A stretch of 64,000 bases of DNA from Mytilus californianus (GCF_021869535.1 NW_026262581.1:75297955-75361954), one strand, 5' to 3'; counted from the first letter of the stretch, positions 23,017 to 38,100 are shown. The notes: a model not told the origin generated them from the sequence alone. Made by a program: numbers and translations.

Positions 23017-26000
23017 ATAATATATGTATAGCCTAAGCCCGTCTTAGTATAGTATGAACTTTTTCTAATATAAAATCATCTATTCTGCTGTCTACAGTTT
23101 AAAAAAAACAACATTTAGGCATTAACTCTTGATGTCTATTAAATCTTGATTTCCTGTTACATAGGCAAAATTGTTTAAATACACAATTTAAAGGCATGTT
23201 GTGAAATCTCAATAAATACTTATGATTGCAATGTTAGTTTAATCGTTGTTGTAGCTATGAAATCTATACAATAACGTCATTCATTACAGCATTAGGTTTA
23301 CAACGTTACCATAGTTCAATGTTAGTACTTCACGTATATACTATTTTCAGACAAGGCAATATTAACTCATGAACATAATATGTTGTCATTTGTGTTACCA
23401 TCCATACTTCATGCATTTAATAAAAGAATAGCGCTTCAATGTACCTCGCCAATTGATGGATATATAAAATTTGCTGTCAAAAAGCAAAAAATATGTATGT
23501 TCTTTTAACCTTTTTCATAAATTATAAATAATCTAAAAGAAATGAAGACATGTGTGGGATTGCTTGCAATGCAGTTTTTCTTACAATATCTATTTCCAAG
23601 AGGTATAACTACTGTAAACATATTTGATCACTTATTTTCTAACTCATAAAACTAAAAGACCATGCTGATATAGACCTATGGTATGAATTACAAAAATATC
23701 TGACAAAAAAATGTAACCATAACATTTCAAAGTGAAGTAATTCCTGTATAACTAATTTATCCAAGACATTACTGGTATATAATAAACCTTTGGTATACAT
23801 TAATATCATATGAATAAACTTTAGACATAGAAGTATGTCTTCTCTGTATGAAATCCTGTTAGTTGATTTCAAATGTTATTATAATGACAATGCTTAAACA
23901 TCCAAAGTCACACACCATCCATGACTCGACAAAGTTTCAAAACCAATAGACCATGACTGAGGGGCTGGGCAAAATAAAAACAAGGGATATGAAATGCACT
24001 AGTACTCTGACATATACAACTGCATACCAAATATCAAAGATTTATCATTATTGGTTCACTCAAACTGACCTAATCAGAAACTTTTCACATTTAAGTTAAG
24101 TAAAAATATCAAAGTCAATCAACCATGACTGAGGGATTTGGACCATATAATCTCAATGGAAATGGAAATGAGAAGTGGATATCCTACTTCTACTGCAAAA
24201 AATATTATTGACTTATTTAACCATAACTCGGCCATAAGTTATTGTTTGGTTCCTCTTAAACTGACCTAATCTCAATTTTTAACAAATTGTTTATGACTTC
24301 GCCTCTGTTACAGCATGCCCAAGACTCACTTTCATGACTGTTGTTGCAAGACAAAAAAAGAACAAGCAATGAAGTGTTAATAGAGCTTCCAACACTATTT
24401 TCTATAAAATTGACCTGTAAAAAAAAATAATTTGTCACTGCTTATAGAAATAGCCCACAACAAGAATCAAAACTTTCAACTCTATCATGTCTATGACCTC
24501 AAAACTTGCAACATGTATACAGAGTCTGACAACAACAAAATAATAATATTTAAACAAATTTATCCTCTTCATTACATACCTCTCATCACAAAATTAGTCA
24601 TTGACTACTGCTCCTTTTATGCACATAAATCAATATGACAATCTATGAATCCATTATATAATCTAGAAAGCAATGCCTCAAATGAATTCTGTTCTGTTGC
24701 TTAGATTCTTCTACTTCTTGAAGTACATGTACAAAATGTACTTTCATTGAAAATGCTAAAAGAAATAATGTATAACATGTTCAAATGTATAATAAAATGA
24801 AGTTGCAATATTTCTGCCAAATTGCCTTAAATATTTTTATATGGCAAAATTGGCTTATTTTGATCTTTTAAAACAAGAACAACTGATCTAGACTTGCCCT
24901 GAAAAAAATTTAACTATATCAAAAGTATTAAATTATTTGAATGTTCTAATCCATCTTATGCATGTTATGTTTATTAAATCCATATATAGTCATGACCATT
25001 GTATGAAGTGATGAATCAAAGTGGTTAAGTCTGCTTTGTACAGATCTGATGTCAGATAAGTTGAGCAGTTTCACACCACTATCCCAGGTTAGGGAGCTAC
25101 CATTTGATTTTATAGGGGGGGAGGGGGTAGGATGAAAAATTTTGTCCTGCATTTTTATTTTTCCACTCTATTCAGTCCTGTTTTTTTTTTATTTATAGTT
25201 TATCCTGACAATTTTTTTACATCAATTGTCATCCTGCCTTTTTTTTTGGCAAAGTGTCTCATCCTGCCTTTTTTTCAAATTTCATCCTAGCCCCACCTCC
25301 CCCCACATAAAAAACAAACTAGCCTCTTTTAAAAGTATTGCCAAATATATTTAAGCCGAGCAGAGCGAGGCAAAAAAATTTTGTAGGGTTTTGAAGCCAT
25401 TGAAGGCCCAAAGAAACTATAGAACAAATGATGCAAAATCGTGCTTTCTGGGCATTCCCAGACCCTTTCTTATTCTGAAAACGCAAGTTCTGTTTTAATA
25501 ATTTTTTGACAATATTTTGGTCTCAAAGCAAAATGTATAGATTCAGCGTAAGACTTAAGTTTTTATGGACAACATCAAAAGACCAATATGAAGAATAAAG
25601 TAAAAATGTAATTCACATAGTTAAGTATGTGGCTGCTGTTTTTTTTTTGTTTTTTTTTTGTTGCTGTTTTCGGCATGCAGAATTTAAATCTTTTATACCT
25701 GTAAATTATATGGGGTTTTATTCAAATTAAGTTAAGAGGGGGCTGATTATCAGTGATATAACTTTGTCAAGTAATTTTTAATAACACATTTCAATTACAA
25801 CTTGATGTAGCTCTTAACTGGGATACAATTTAAAGTAGTTAAGTTGTAAAATTAGCTAAAAAGTCTAAAATAAAATAAAACTCATGATCAAGTTGAAAAC
25901 AAAATTACTAAATCACAAAACAAAAGAAATGTAACACTAAGAGATTACAGAAGGGCAATCAATGAACAAAAGACAAATTTAAAGAAACATTGATCCTGAA

Positions 26001-26477
26001 AAAACAGGTGCTACGTCCAAGGGAGAACAGAACTTGCTTCTTGCAAACACTCACTGTGAAAACAATTTGATATGAAGACAAGCTTTTGGTTTTAAAATTT
26101 CCTACATAAAGGCATTTGCCTCAATGTAGTTACAGCCCTGTAATAAAAGTGAGGTAAGTGTTCCTGAGCCAATATACCTCAAGTTAAATGAAACCCATTT
26201 TCAGACATTTCAAGTATATTTGAATAATATTTATACCTTTATTATTAAGAGATTTGGGAAGTGTTTCCCAAATTTTTTTTTGAAAAAAGATGAATTTTAT
26301 GAAGAATCTGGTGCCACCTCATACTTTCGAATAGCATTTATAAAATGGCTTAAAGACCTGCCGAGTTATTCATTTTCAATACATTGTAAGTCAGGTTATT
26401 TTTTTTTCGAACTACCACAGGACAAACTATTTATTTTTGTGATTATCAAGGCTGTGTTATTTATTTTCAAAATCCTC

Positions 26478-26480
<3 letters not shown>
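23017..26480. other. non-coding block with weak internal repeats
   Basis: At 23640-24300 the words ACCATGACTGAGG and AAACTGACCTAATC each occur twice, suggesting diverged direct units. At 25190-25290 T-rich units with 'CATCCTGCC' repeat. No frame resembles a known protein. Confidence 0.4.

Positions 26481-26513
<33 letters not shown>
26481..26513 (+). repeat. poly-C run, 33 bases
   Basis: An uninterrupted C homopolymer. The open frames across it (poly-Pro / poly-Gly) are artefacts. Its length is likely unreliable in any assembly. Confidence 0.9.
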
Positions 26514-27334
26514 AGAATATCAAATGGTCGTCCCCTAAGTCTACAGTCAAATAGTTTTTCGTGAAAAATAAACTTAGTGAAAGCACATACATCTTCTGCT
26601 TTAATCCAATAATTAAACAAAATGTGCATAATAATATTTACCTTTCGTTGCGCTTTTAGGGTACGTAAAATCATCCATCAAAACAAAAACACTTTGACTT
26701 TCGTTGCGTTGACTTTCGTTTCATAAATTTTCTATGTTTCGTTCCCCAGTTTCTTCCAGTTAATCGACAAGTCACCCATTTCAATTTATCTGTTTATAAT
26801 AAATTTTTGATTCGCCAGTTTGAAAAACCAAAGTTCCTTGTATCATCTATCTCTGTCCATTCTTAATAAAAACTTTTAAAAAGACAGCAGCAGATAATCG
26901 CGTGAGCGTCCATGGATTTTGCGTCATAGTATAAAAAACGGTAACGGTGAAAAGATTTCCAGGTTTTCGTGTTTGACGTACCATGCAAGCTTTCGTACAT
27001 TTACGTATATTTGAGGGTCTGGAATCAAGATGGGGGTTTAAGAATAGAAAATAATGACATAAAGTGCAAAATAAAGAACAGATAGAAAAAAAAGCAGAAA
27101 TATAGAATAAAGAATCCTAGAGAATAATGAGATTATTAATAAAAAAAAGAATTGAGAATAAAGAACAAACTAAATAAAGAATATTTATTCATATTATTAT
27201 TTAATATTTATAACTCATTCACTTATTTTACATTCTGTTCAATTCAAAATTAGATAGCTCTGCATCATGATCATGTGGGATTTCGTGGGAAGAGTAGAAA
27301 GTGAACTTTCCTGTTTGAGAAATACACTATATAG
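26514..27334. other. non-coding, no feature seen
   Basis: Includes short direct repeats of CTTTCGTTGCG at 26641-26720 and AAAGAA-rich DNA at 27060-27185. No gene is supported. Confidence 0.4.
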
Positions 27335-28131
27335 TCAGTCGTCGTCGTTAACTTTTTACATTTTGAAATTCTTCTAGAGAACCACTGAATGGAATGAAAC
27401 TAAACATGGCATGAATGTTCCTTATGAGGTGCTGACAAAGTGTTGTTACTTTGAAGCCGATCCATCATCCAAGATGGCCGCCAAGGGGGGACTTAGTTTA
27501 ACATAGGACCCTAAGGGAAATACATACAAATGTCTTCTTTTAAAGAACCACTGAATGGAATGAAACCAAACATGGCATGAATGTTCCTTTTGAGGTGTTG
27601 ACCAAGTGTTATAACTTTGAAGCCGATCCATAATCCAAGATGGCCGCCTGCGGGGGACTATGTTTAACAAAGGACCCTATGGACCATACATACAAAAGTC
27701 TTCTTTTTGAGAACCATTGAATGGATTGAAACCAAACATGGCATGAATGTTCCTTATGTGGTGCTGACTAAGTGTTGTTACTTTGAAGCTGATCCTTCAT
27801 CCACGATGACCGCCAGCGGGGGGACTTTCTTTAACATAAGATCCCATTGGAAATACATACACATGCTTCTTCTAGAGGTGCACTGAATGGAATGAAACCA
27901 AACATGGCATAAATGTTTCTTATGAGGTGCTGATGAAGTGTTGCTACTTTGTTGCTGATTTACTGTTCAAGATGGCCACCAGGATTTTTTATAAAATTAC
28001 AGGGCCAATATTAAACCAAATTTGGCCTCACTCATATTTAGGGTATATGTTATGATTTTAATCTATTTTAACATGATTTCCAAAATTAAAGTAGAATCAG
28101 GTGAGCGACACAGGCTCTTGAGAGCCTCTAG
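27335..28131 (-). mobile_element. GCTCACC-family element, partial copy with 166-bp units
   Basis: The reverse complement of the 18996 element: GTCGTCGTCGTTAACTTTTT leads into about four diverged 166-bp units (CACTGAATGGAATGAAACCA, 'TGGCATGAATGTTCC', 'CCAAGATGGCCGCC'). It ends CAGGTGAGCGACACAGGCTC plus TTGAGAGCCT. The hairpin end (GCTCACTTGGCC) is missing. Confidence 0.75.
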
Positions 28132-29122
28132 TTTCAATACATTGGCATATCAAAACAAAGTCAAATCATCAATTTCTGATACTGTAAACACAATTTTTTT
28201 TTAATTTGAGTATGCTAGTAAATTGAAGGTTAAATACACATGTCTGCTATATCATGTACAAGTATTTCATTAAACATTGTTAAATGAACAAAATATTCCT
28301 TTATTACTTGAAAAAAAAATCCAGGTTATCTGAAGTGATGGTGAACTTGTAGTACATTTTAGCGGGACAGGTCAAGACAAACAAGGAGGAGTCCTTTATG
28401 ATTACATCCTTTAAAAAATCTTTTGTGAGAACAGTATAGCCCAATTACTGACCCTAAATTTTTAGATGGTTAAAAAGTTATATAAAATGTTTTTATGAAA
28501 GTTTCAGATTATTGGATACATCAACTTGTTTATAATTAACATCTTCAAAAATCAGTTGCTAAAATATTGGTATATACTGGAAGGTATACATTGTACATGG
28601 AACTTGTGTGTACTTCTTGAAGTACTTGTTATTTTTCATATAATTTTCTTTTCAATGTTTCAAAAACCGCATGTACATTCATTTGTTTTTGTTTTAGAAT
28701 TACCAATAACGTAATAGTTTTGCAACTTGACCATTGATTATTTTTTTCATTTTGTGAATCCAAATCATGGGTTAAAACTTTATCGCTACCACTTTTTAAT
28801 TTTACTTCCAGATACAATATGAAGAGGGCAAATAAAGGTAATCTAATCAATATGTTGAATTTAAAGATTAGGAAAAAATATGATTTTCTGTAGCTTAAAA
28901 TTTACATGAAATATAGAAGTGAAAAAATTGATTGTATCCCCTACAGAAGATATTTGTGTTATCAAAATTTTATCAATATTGCAGCAATAAGTTTGTTATG
29001 AACAGTATGAAATTTAAATCAATAAAATGCAATTGCGATCTCAAACATTATTTAAAAACAAATTGCACAGTTCTTCAAATTCAGTATGACAAGAGTCTTT
29101 GGATAGATTTTTGTTTTATTCC
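28132..29122. other. non-coding, downstream of the pogo-like gene
   Basis: No convincing frame. It holds the 3' side of the minus-strand transposase gene; TTTATT at 29115-29120 is AATAAA on the gene strand but lies only a few bases past the stop. Confidence 0.4.
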
Positions 29123-32100
29123 CTATTCTTCCATTGTCTCAATAATGTCAATATCACTATCAAATTGTAAAAACTCTTCCCTTATTAAAGGTGTCTTCAC
29201 TCTGCTACTTCTTCTACTGTCTACAGATGAATTACTACATGTAGAATACTGGTGGACTTGAGCAGTGATTTGTTGGTTAGATTGCTTATTTCTTTTTTCT
29301 TCCTTCCTCTGTCTCTTCCTCTCTCTTTCGTCTTCTTTTTCAGTGTCTCTCAATTCTCTGTCTCTTTTCTTCCTTTCTCTTTCCTCCTTCTTTGCCTCCT
29401 TTAAAACTTCAGCTTCTTCCTTCTTTCTCGCTCTTTCTGTTTTCCTCTTTTCTTTCTCTTCTTCCAACTTTTTTGCTTCATCATGCTTATACTGCAGTTT
29501 CTGTAGCATTTCATCCCCTGTAATGACTCTTGCTTCTGTTACAATTTTACTAGAAGTTTTTTTTGCCTGAGATGGATTTGCAGGGGGTAACAACACATCA
29601 GCTAAACTTTTTGGGATTAAGTTTTTTGTAACGAGTGGATTTTCTGTTGTTTTGTTCAGCTCAGTTTCTGTTGTGTATGTTAAAGTGTTGCCACAACAGT
29701 GACAAAGAATTGTTGATTCCTGGTGCTCTACAAAAGAAAAAAAATTTACACTATAATAGTATTAATTGAAAGGCTAATGAGTTATTGTCAAACTCAGGAT
29801 AGAACTGTTTATACCTGTGAAACAATGATTATAGGTTTCATAACGAGTGAGAATAGGATATCGCTTGATAACAACTTGTGTTATTTAATTTCTATATAAT
29901 AACGAGCCTTCGGTGAGTTTATTATTACTATATGATATATATGCTCGATGTTAATATTTATTTTCACTTCGCATTCATCGTTGAATTAAATAATAAACAC
30001 AAAACATTCATCTGAATATTATTAAAATATTTTTTTAGGTTTTTTTGTCTAGCCTGTGGCTTCTGTTACAAACAGCTTGACATGCTTGACAAAGGGATAT
30101 TTATCCGGCGGTGGCGTTATAACTAACTTCTTAAGGTGTAATACCACCAAATCATAGTACGTCACATCCGGTTGCATACGAAAATAGGTCGAAAAAAAAT
30201 ATTCCCTTGATCACGTTTAAAAATATTGGCCAATCAGGCAGCCGCGGCGTTGCTTCGTCATTATCGTTATCCATCGGGACACCACTCGGGCGTTTCCGAC
30301 GCACGTGTTATTCCCACCGACCAATGGAAAGCGGAGGTCTATTTTCGTTGTTCTAACTTTATAATTTGACATCGGATGTGTATTTCCCTAAGATGGAAAA
30401 ACGTAAAAGCTTGAAAGAGAAAATGAAATTAAACTTTAACAAATTTGTCAGTTGTTGTCAGTTTATCAAGAAGGGTTTTTTGAAATGGCATTTCTTAGAT
30501 AAATTATTATGAAATAAGTATCTCTATGTAAATGATCCAATAGTATATTTTCATACTCCATAATCAATTTACACCCCATATACATGATAACTATATTTTA
30601 TCTGCATGTACTACATTACAACCACAAAAATAGCATGTAAAAGTTTGGGCATGTAGATTTCACTTTCGGACAAGTAAAAGTAATAGGGCACTTGCCCAAC
30701 TGGACAAGTTGGTATAAAAGTTAATGTCGAACCCTGATTTTATGAGAAAATTTCCTTGAAATAGGACTTTACCATGAATATTAGTTGACAGAACAAGCCA
30801 TACTTAGAGTCTTGGGGAGCTTTTTCTTCTTATTTCTTATATTCTGCTATACTAGAAAATTTTTCCTAAGAAATACTTTAATAAATATATAGTTTTAAGT
30901 AAATGAAATTATTTTTAAAGCAGTAACAACAAATTATTCACCAAGAGAGAAGTTTTTTATGTCCCTCTCTGGAACGCGGCGTAAATTTAAGTTTTACGCA
31001 AGGACTTATTGAAACCTTCTTGGAGACAGTAAACTTTTATACGGATAGTTCAAGCAGCTTGAATACTTCAATTCATCATTTATAATAACATTTCTATCAT
31101 AAATGAGTGAAAGTTACCCCAAAATTTTTATTTATTGGCCTAAAAAGTAGAAATTTTGAGGAAATGAGAGGTATAAATGGACCAAAAGAGACTTTATCAG
31201 GAAGAATAAGAGGTCCATTAGTAGTATTTATCATCCTAAAGTCATCTTTTGTATCATATTCAACTGTTTGTAGGCAGATGAGATAAATATTTGATCATTT
31301 TTTGGTCCACACTATATTCTATCATGATGCGGCTTGGTTTGAATTTTTCGAAGAAATTTTGTTCGAATCGCTGTAGATGTCGTCTTACATTATACTAGAT
31401 TTTTCTCAAACTATTGAACTGATTATGACAAAACTTGACAGGAATGCTTGAAATAACCAGTATTACAAAGGAAAAAAGTCACATTCAGTTTATTCAACAA
31501 AAAAGTCTTCTTTAGGTGTAATACCACCAAATCATAGTACGTCACATCCGGTTGCATGCGAAAATAGGTCGAAAAAAAATATTCCCTTGAATTTGACAGT
31601 TGTAGGTAATTGATCCTACATTTCATTGCAGTAAAACATTTCTGAGTCATAAACATATATCTTGGGTATTTCAAAGCACTATTATTTCTTTATTTGGGGT
31701 TTCTATAGAATATTTTGGAAACTTGAGGTTACATGGTTACTAAAGCTTGTACACAGGTTAAAAAAGGGGGAAAATTTGATTGGTTAACTTCCAGTGATGG
31801 TTATTTTCTTATATGCAATGAAATGTTATGTGAAATTTTTTCTATAGTACTGGACAGGATAAAACTTTACTCATGCCAAGTATTTCTTTATTTGAAACAA
31901 AGATAAATTCTGCACAATTTTTTGAAAAGTGCAAATTTAACAAAGACTAATAGGGGAAAATCAATGGTGGTATTACACCTTAAAAGCTTAATATTTCAGA
32001 AGATAGAAGACCTGGATGCTTCATACTTTGTATATAGAGGCCTTATGATATGAAGTTTCCGTCTGTCATATTTCCATTGTCCTTGACCGTATTTTCATGG

Positions 32101-35100
32101 TTCAGTGACTACTTGAAATAAAAATCAAGATTTTTTGTAATGTTAATTTCTCTCATATAAAGAGTAATACTAGGATAACTTTATTTGGTACATGTATGTG
32201 TGAACCTTGCAAGGTCCTCATGAGCTTTAATACAGTTTTCACTTGAGCTCAACCTCATTTCATGGATCAGTGAACAAGGTCAAGTTTTCATGGTCAAGTC
32301 CATATCTCAGATACTGTAAGCAATAGGTCTACTACATTTGGTGTATGTAATGATTGCAAGGTGTACATGTCCAACTGGCAGGTGTTATCTGACCTTGACC
32401 TCATTTTCATGGTTCAGTGGTTAAAGTTAAAGTTTTTGTGTTTTGGTCTGTTTTTTTAAACTGTATGCAGTCGGTCAACTATATTTGATGTATGGAAATA
32501 TTTTACGATGTTCATGTCAGTCTGGCAGATTTTATTTGACCTTGACCTCATTTTCACGGTTTATTGCTCAATGTTACATGTTTGTGTTTTAGTCTGTTTT
32601 TCTAATACTGTATTCAATAGGTCAACTATATTTAGTGTATGGATATATTATACGATGTACATGTCAGTCTGGCAGGTTTTATTTGACCTTGACCTCATTT
32701 TCATGGTTCATTGCTCCATGTTTAGTTTTTATACGACCGCAAAAATTTTGCGGTCGTATATTGGTATGACGTTGGCGTCGTCTTCGTTGTCGTCGTCAAC
32801 CGAAGACACATTGATGTTCGCACTCTAACTTTAGTTTAAGTGAATGGATCTCTATGAAATTTTACCATAAGGTTCAATACCACAAAAGGAAGGTTGGGAT
32901 TGATTTTGGGGGTTATGGTACCAACAGTTAAGGAATTAGGGGCCAAAAATAAGCATTTTTGTAACTTCCAGACATAACTTGTGTGTTAGTGTATGGATCT
33001 CTCTGACATTGTACCACAAGGTTCCATATCACACAGGGAATGCTGGGATTGATTTTGGGGGTAATTGCCTTAAAATTTTAGGAATTAGGGGCCAAAAAAG
33101 GGGGAAAAAACAAGCATTTTTCTAGTTTCATGACAATAACTTGTGTGTAAGTGTTTGGATATTTCTGAAATTGTACTACAAGGTTCCATATCACAAAGGG
33201 AAAGCTGGAATTGAGTTTGGGGGTTATTGCCCGAAACGTTTAGGAATTGGGGGCCAAAAAACACATTTTTCTAGTTTCCAGACAATAACTTGTGTTCAAG
33301 TGTATGGATCTCTCTGAAATTGTACTGCAAGGTACCATACCACAAAGGGAAGGCTGGGATTGAGTTTGGTGGTGATGAATCATAAGGGGGTTCAAAAAAT
33401 TTGGGGGGGGGGGGGGTTTCTTTCCTTTTTTTTTCTTTTTTTCCTTTTTTTTTCTTTTAAAATTTTCCATTTTAAGTTGGTTATTTCTGATTTATATTTA
33501 AAAGCAAATAATAATGATATGGTAGGAGATACACACCAAACAGGATATAATAAGTATTGTGCAATAGCAAGAAATCTTCAATTGCACAGTATTGCGCAAT
33601 AGCAAGAAATCTTTAATTGCACAGTATTGCGCAATAGCAAGAAATATCCAATAGCACAATATTGCGCAATAGCAAGAAATTGTCAATTGTACAGTATTGC
33701 GCAATAGCAAGAAATATTCAATTGCACAGTATTGTGCAAAAGAAGATACTTCGTATAAATTGCTTATTTCTTGACCAATTTCAATGGGGTTTTATTCTTG
33801 AATTCTTGTTCTTCTTTAATATGCTGAATCTAACCGTGTATTAAGTTTTTGGATTTTGGGCCCCGTTTTTAAATTGGTCCACATTGAGGTCCAAAGGGTC
33901 CAAAATTAAACTTTGTTTGATTTCATCAAAAATTGAATTATTGGGGTTCTTTGATATGCCAAATCTAACCGTGTATTTAGATTCTTAATTTTTGGTTCCG
34001 TTTTCAAATTGGTCTACATTAAGGTCCAAAGGGTCCAAAATTAAACTAAGTTTGATTTTAACAAAAATTTAATTCTTAGGGTTCTTTGATATGCTGAATC
34101 TAAACATGTTTTTAGATTTTTGATTATGGGCCCAGTTTTCAAGTTGGTCCAAATCAGGGTCCAAAATTAAACTTTGTTTGATTTCAACAAAAATTGAATA
34201 TATGGGGTTCTTTGATATGCTGAATCTAACCATGTATTTAGATTTTTGATTTTTGGGCCCCGTTATCAACTTTGTCCACATTGAGGTCAAAAGGGTCCAA
34301 AATTAAACTTTGATTTCATCAAAAATTGAATTCTTGGGGTTCTTTGATATGCTAAATCTAACCATGTATTTAGATTTTGGATATTGGACCATAATAGGTG
34401 AATGTCCAATTTAAAAATTTTTAAGTTCTTAGACCACATTCATTCTGTGTCAGAAACCTATGCTGTGTCAAATATTTAATCACAATCCAAATTCAGAGCT
34501 GTATCAAGCTTGAATGTTGTGTCCATACTTGCCCCAACTGTTCAGGGTTCGACCTCTGCGGTCGTATCAAGCTGCGCCCTGCGGAGCATTTTATTGTGTT
34601 TTGGTCTGTTTTTCTTAAAACTTGAAGCAATTGGTCAACTATATTTGGTGTGTGTAATGATTGTAAGCTGTATGTGTCTGTCTGGTAGGTATCATCTGAC
34701 CTTCACTTCATTTTCATGGTTCAGTGGTTAAAGTTTAGTTTTTATACAACTGCAAATTGCGTCGTATAATACTATGATGTTGTCATCCGAAGACACATTT
34801 GGTTTCCGGACAATAACTTTAGTTTAAGAGAATGGATCTCTATGATTTTTTACCAGAAGGTTCAATACCACAAAAGGAAGGTTGTGATTGATTTTGGGGT
34901 GATGGTACCAACAGTTTAGGAATAAGGGGCCAAAAACAAGCATTTTTGTAGTTTCCGGACAATAATTTGTGTGTAAGTGTATGGATCTCTCTGAAATTGT
35001 ACCACAAGGTTCCATATCACAAAGGGAAGGCTGGGATTGCTTTGGGGTTAATTACTCTAAAAGGGGGAGGGGGGGGGGGGGGGGGGTTGTGGTGTTCAAA

Positions 35101-38100
35101 ATGTTGGGGGGATATTTTTTTGGGGGGGTTCATTTTTTTTCTTCAAATTTTTGAAATCTTCAATTGCACAGTATTGCGCAATAAGAAATCTTCAATTGAA
35201 AACAAATACAAATATTTGAACCAATTTTGATCAGATTAATTAAGTCTTTAATTTTTTGAGGGTTCTAACCTTGTATAATTTTTTTTATATTGGGCCCAAT
35301 TTTTAAATTGGTCTAAATTGTGTTGCTGAATCTTATTGTGCATTTAGATTTTTATTTTGGGCCCTGTTTTCAAATTAGTTCATATTAAGGTTTGAAGGGT
35401 CCAAAATTAAACTTTGTTTGATTTCAACTAAAATTAAATTAGGCTAATTAAAATTAATTGATAGATTTTCATCCCCGCCCGCCCCTCTGAAATCGTTCCG
35501 CCCCAATTTTTTTTATTTTGAAACATTTAGGATTTCCGGATTTTGTTCATTTTCGTTACCGGTAACTTTCGATAATTTCGTTTCATTAATAACTTCCTGT
35601 TTCAAATTTTGGTTTTTGCATTTCTTTTTATGTTTGATTCGTTATACATGTATATACACGATAGAACCTTATTATTACACTTGCATATATGAAGAACACG
35701 TCACAAGAGCGTTTCATATTTAATAAAAAATAAAAAATAAAATCCTCCCACCCACCCCATTTTTTTCAAAAATTTGGATGAAAATCTACTAATTAAATTT
35801 CCTTGGCCTTATTGGTGTTTTTTTATATGCTGAATATAACCATGTTGTTAGATTTTAGATATCAGACCATACTAGGTAAATTAAATGTCCCATTTCAAAT
35901 TTTTAAGATCATTGACCACATTTATTTTGACAAATTGTGTCAGAAACCTATATTATGTCAAAAATTGGATCACAATCCAAATTCAGACAGTATCAAGCTT
36001 GAATATTGTGTCCAAACTTGCCCCAACTGTTCAAGATTTGACCTCTGCAGTCGTATCAGGCTGCTCTCAGCGAAGCATTTTATTGTGTTTTGGTCTCTTT
36101 TTTTTAAACTGTATGCAATAGGTCAACTATATTTGATGTATGGAAATATTTTAAGGATTAAACTAATTTTTACGAGAGTTGATATGATGCGATATCCAAT
36201 TCTCAAGAGTTGTTAAACCTATTTCTCTTATGGTCAACACTCTTTTGTGATAAATTAAAAATTCTGTGAATCGTTGATCTACTCTTTTGCACATACATGC
36301 AACAGTATGATGTCATATGTCTTTTTACAGTGTCAAACTATAACATCAGACATTTTAAAACTTTATACATCAGAACTTTTTTTAACAATTTCATATGGTA
36401 AATTCAGAAATCTTTGTGATGTTTGAATTCTTGATAATGTTGCATGAATTAGGTGTCACAAAAATAGAATAGATTTGCAAATAATTAAAGATGTGGCCAC
36501 TTTTCCAGAAATTAAAAAAAAAATCTCAATTTTTTTTCCATTTTTGTCGAGCCTGCGACTTTTGTCGCAGAAAGCTCGACATAGGGATAGCGATCCGGCG
36601 GCGGCGGCTACGGCGGCGGCGGCGGCGGCGTTAGCTAACTTCTTAAAAGCTTTATATTTTAGAAGGTGGAAGGTCTGGATGCTTCATACTTTGTATATGG
36701 ATGCCTCATGTTACGAAGTTTCCGTCAGTCACATGTCCAATGTCTTTGACCTCATTTTCATGGTTCAGTGACTACTTGAAAAAAAAGTTAAGATTTTTTG
36801 TAATGTTAGATTCTCTCTTATTATAAGTAATAAGATAACTATATTTGGTATGTGCGTACCTTGCAAGGTCCTCATGCCCGTCAGACAGTTTTCACTTGAC
36901 CTCGACCTCATTTCATGGATCAGTGAACAAGGTTAAGTTTTGGTGGTCAAGTCCATATCTCAGATACTATAAGCAATAGGTCTAGTATATTCGGTGTATG
37001 GAAGGACTGTAAGGTGTACATGTCCAACTGGCAGGTGTCATCTGACCTTGACCTCATTTTCATGGTTCAGTGGTTATAGTTAAGTTTTTGTGTTTTGGTC
37101 TGTTTTTCTTATACTGTATGCCATAGGTCTACTATATTTGGTGTATGGAATGATTGTAAGGTGTACATGTCTAGCGGGCAGGTGTCATCTGACCTTGACC
37201 TCATTTTCATGGTTCAGTGGGCAAAGTTAAGTTTTTGAGTTTTGGTCTTTTTTTCTAATACTATGTGCAATAGTTCAACTATATTTGGTATGTGCGTACC
37301 TTGCAAGGTCCTCATGCCCGTCAGACAGTTTTCACTTGACCTCGACCTCATTTCATGGATCAATGAACAAGGTTAAGTTTTGGTGGTCAAGTCCATATCT
37401 CAGATACTATAAGCAATAGGTCTAGTATATTCGGTGTATGGAAGGACTGTAAGGTGTACATGTCCAACTGGCAGGTGTCATCTGACCTTGACCTCATTTT
37501 CATGGTTCAGTGGTTATAGTTAAGTTTTTGTGTTTTGGTCTGTTTTTCTTATACTGTATGCCATAGGTCTACTATATTTGGTGTATGGAATGATTGTAAG
37601 GTGTACATGTCTAGCGGGCAGGTGTCATCTGACCTTGACCTTATTTTCATGGTTCAGTGGGCAAAGTTAAGTTTTTGAGTTTTGGTCTTTTTTTCTAATA
37701 CTATGTGCAATAGTTCAACTATATTTGGTATGTGCGTACCTTGCAAGGTCCTCATGCCCGTCAGACAGTTTTCACTTGACCTCGACCTCATTTCATGGAT
37801 CAATGAACAAGGTTAAGTTTTGGTGGTCAAGTCCATATCTCAGATACTATAAGCAATAGGTCTAGTATATTCGGTGTATGGAAGGACTGTAAGGTGTACA
37901 TGTCCAACTGGCAGGTGTCATCTGACCTTGACCTCATTTTCATGGTTCAGTGGTTATAGTTAAGTTTTTGTGTTTTGGTCTGTTTTTCTTGTACTGTATG
38001 CCATAGGTCTACTATATTTGGTGTATGGAATGATTGTAAGGTGTACATGTCTAGCGGGCAGGTGTCATCTGACCTTGACCTTATTTTCATGGTTCAGTGG

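Noticed and set aside
26220-26674. Frames with poly-Pro on one strand and poly-Gly on the other
   Set aside because: Produced by a 33-base C homopolymer.
29265-29570. 101-codon Ser/Phe/Leu-rich plus-strand frame
   Set aside because: Antisense shadow of the Lys/Glu coiled coil in exon 3 of the pogo-like gene.
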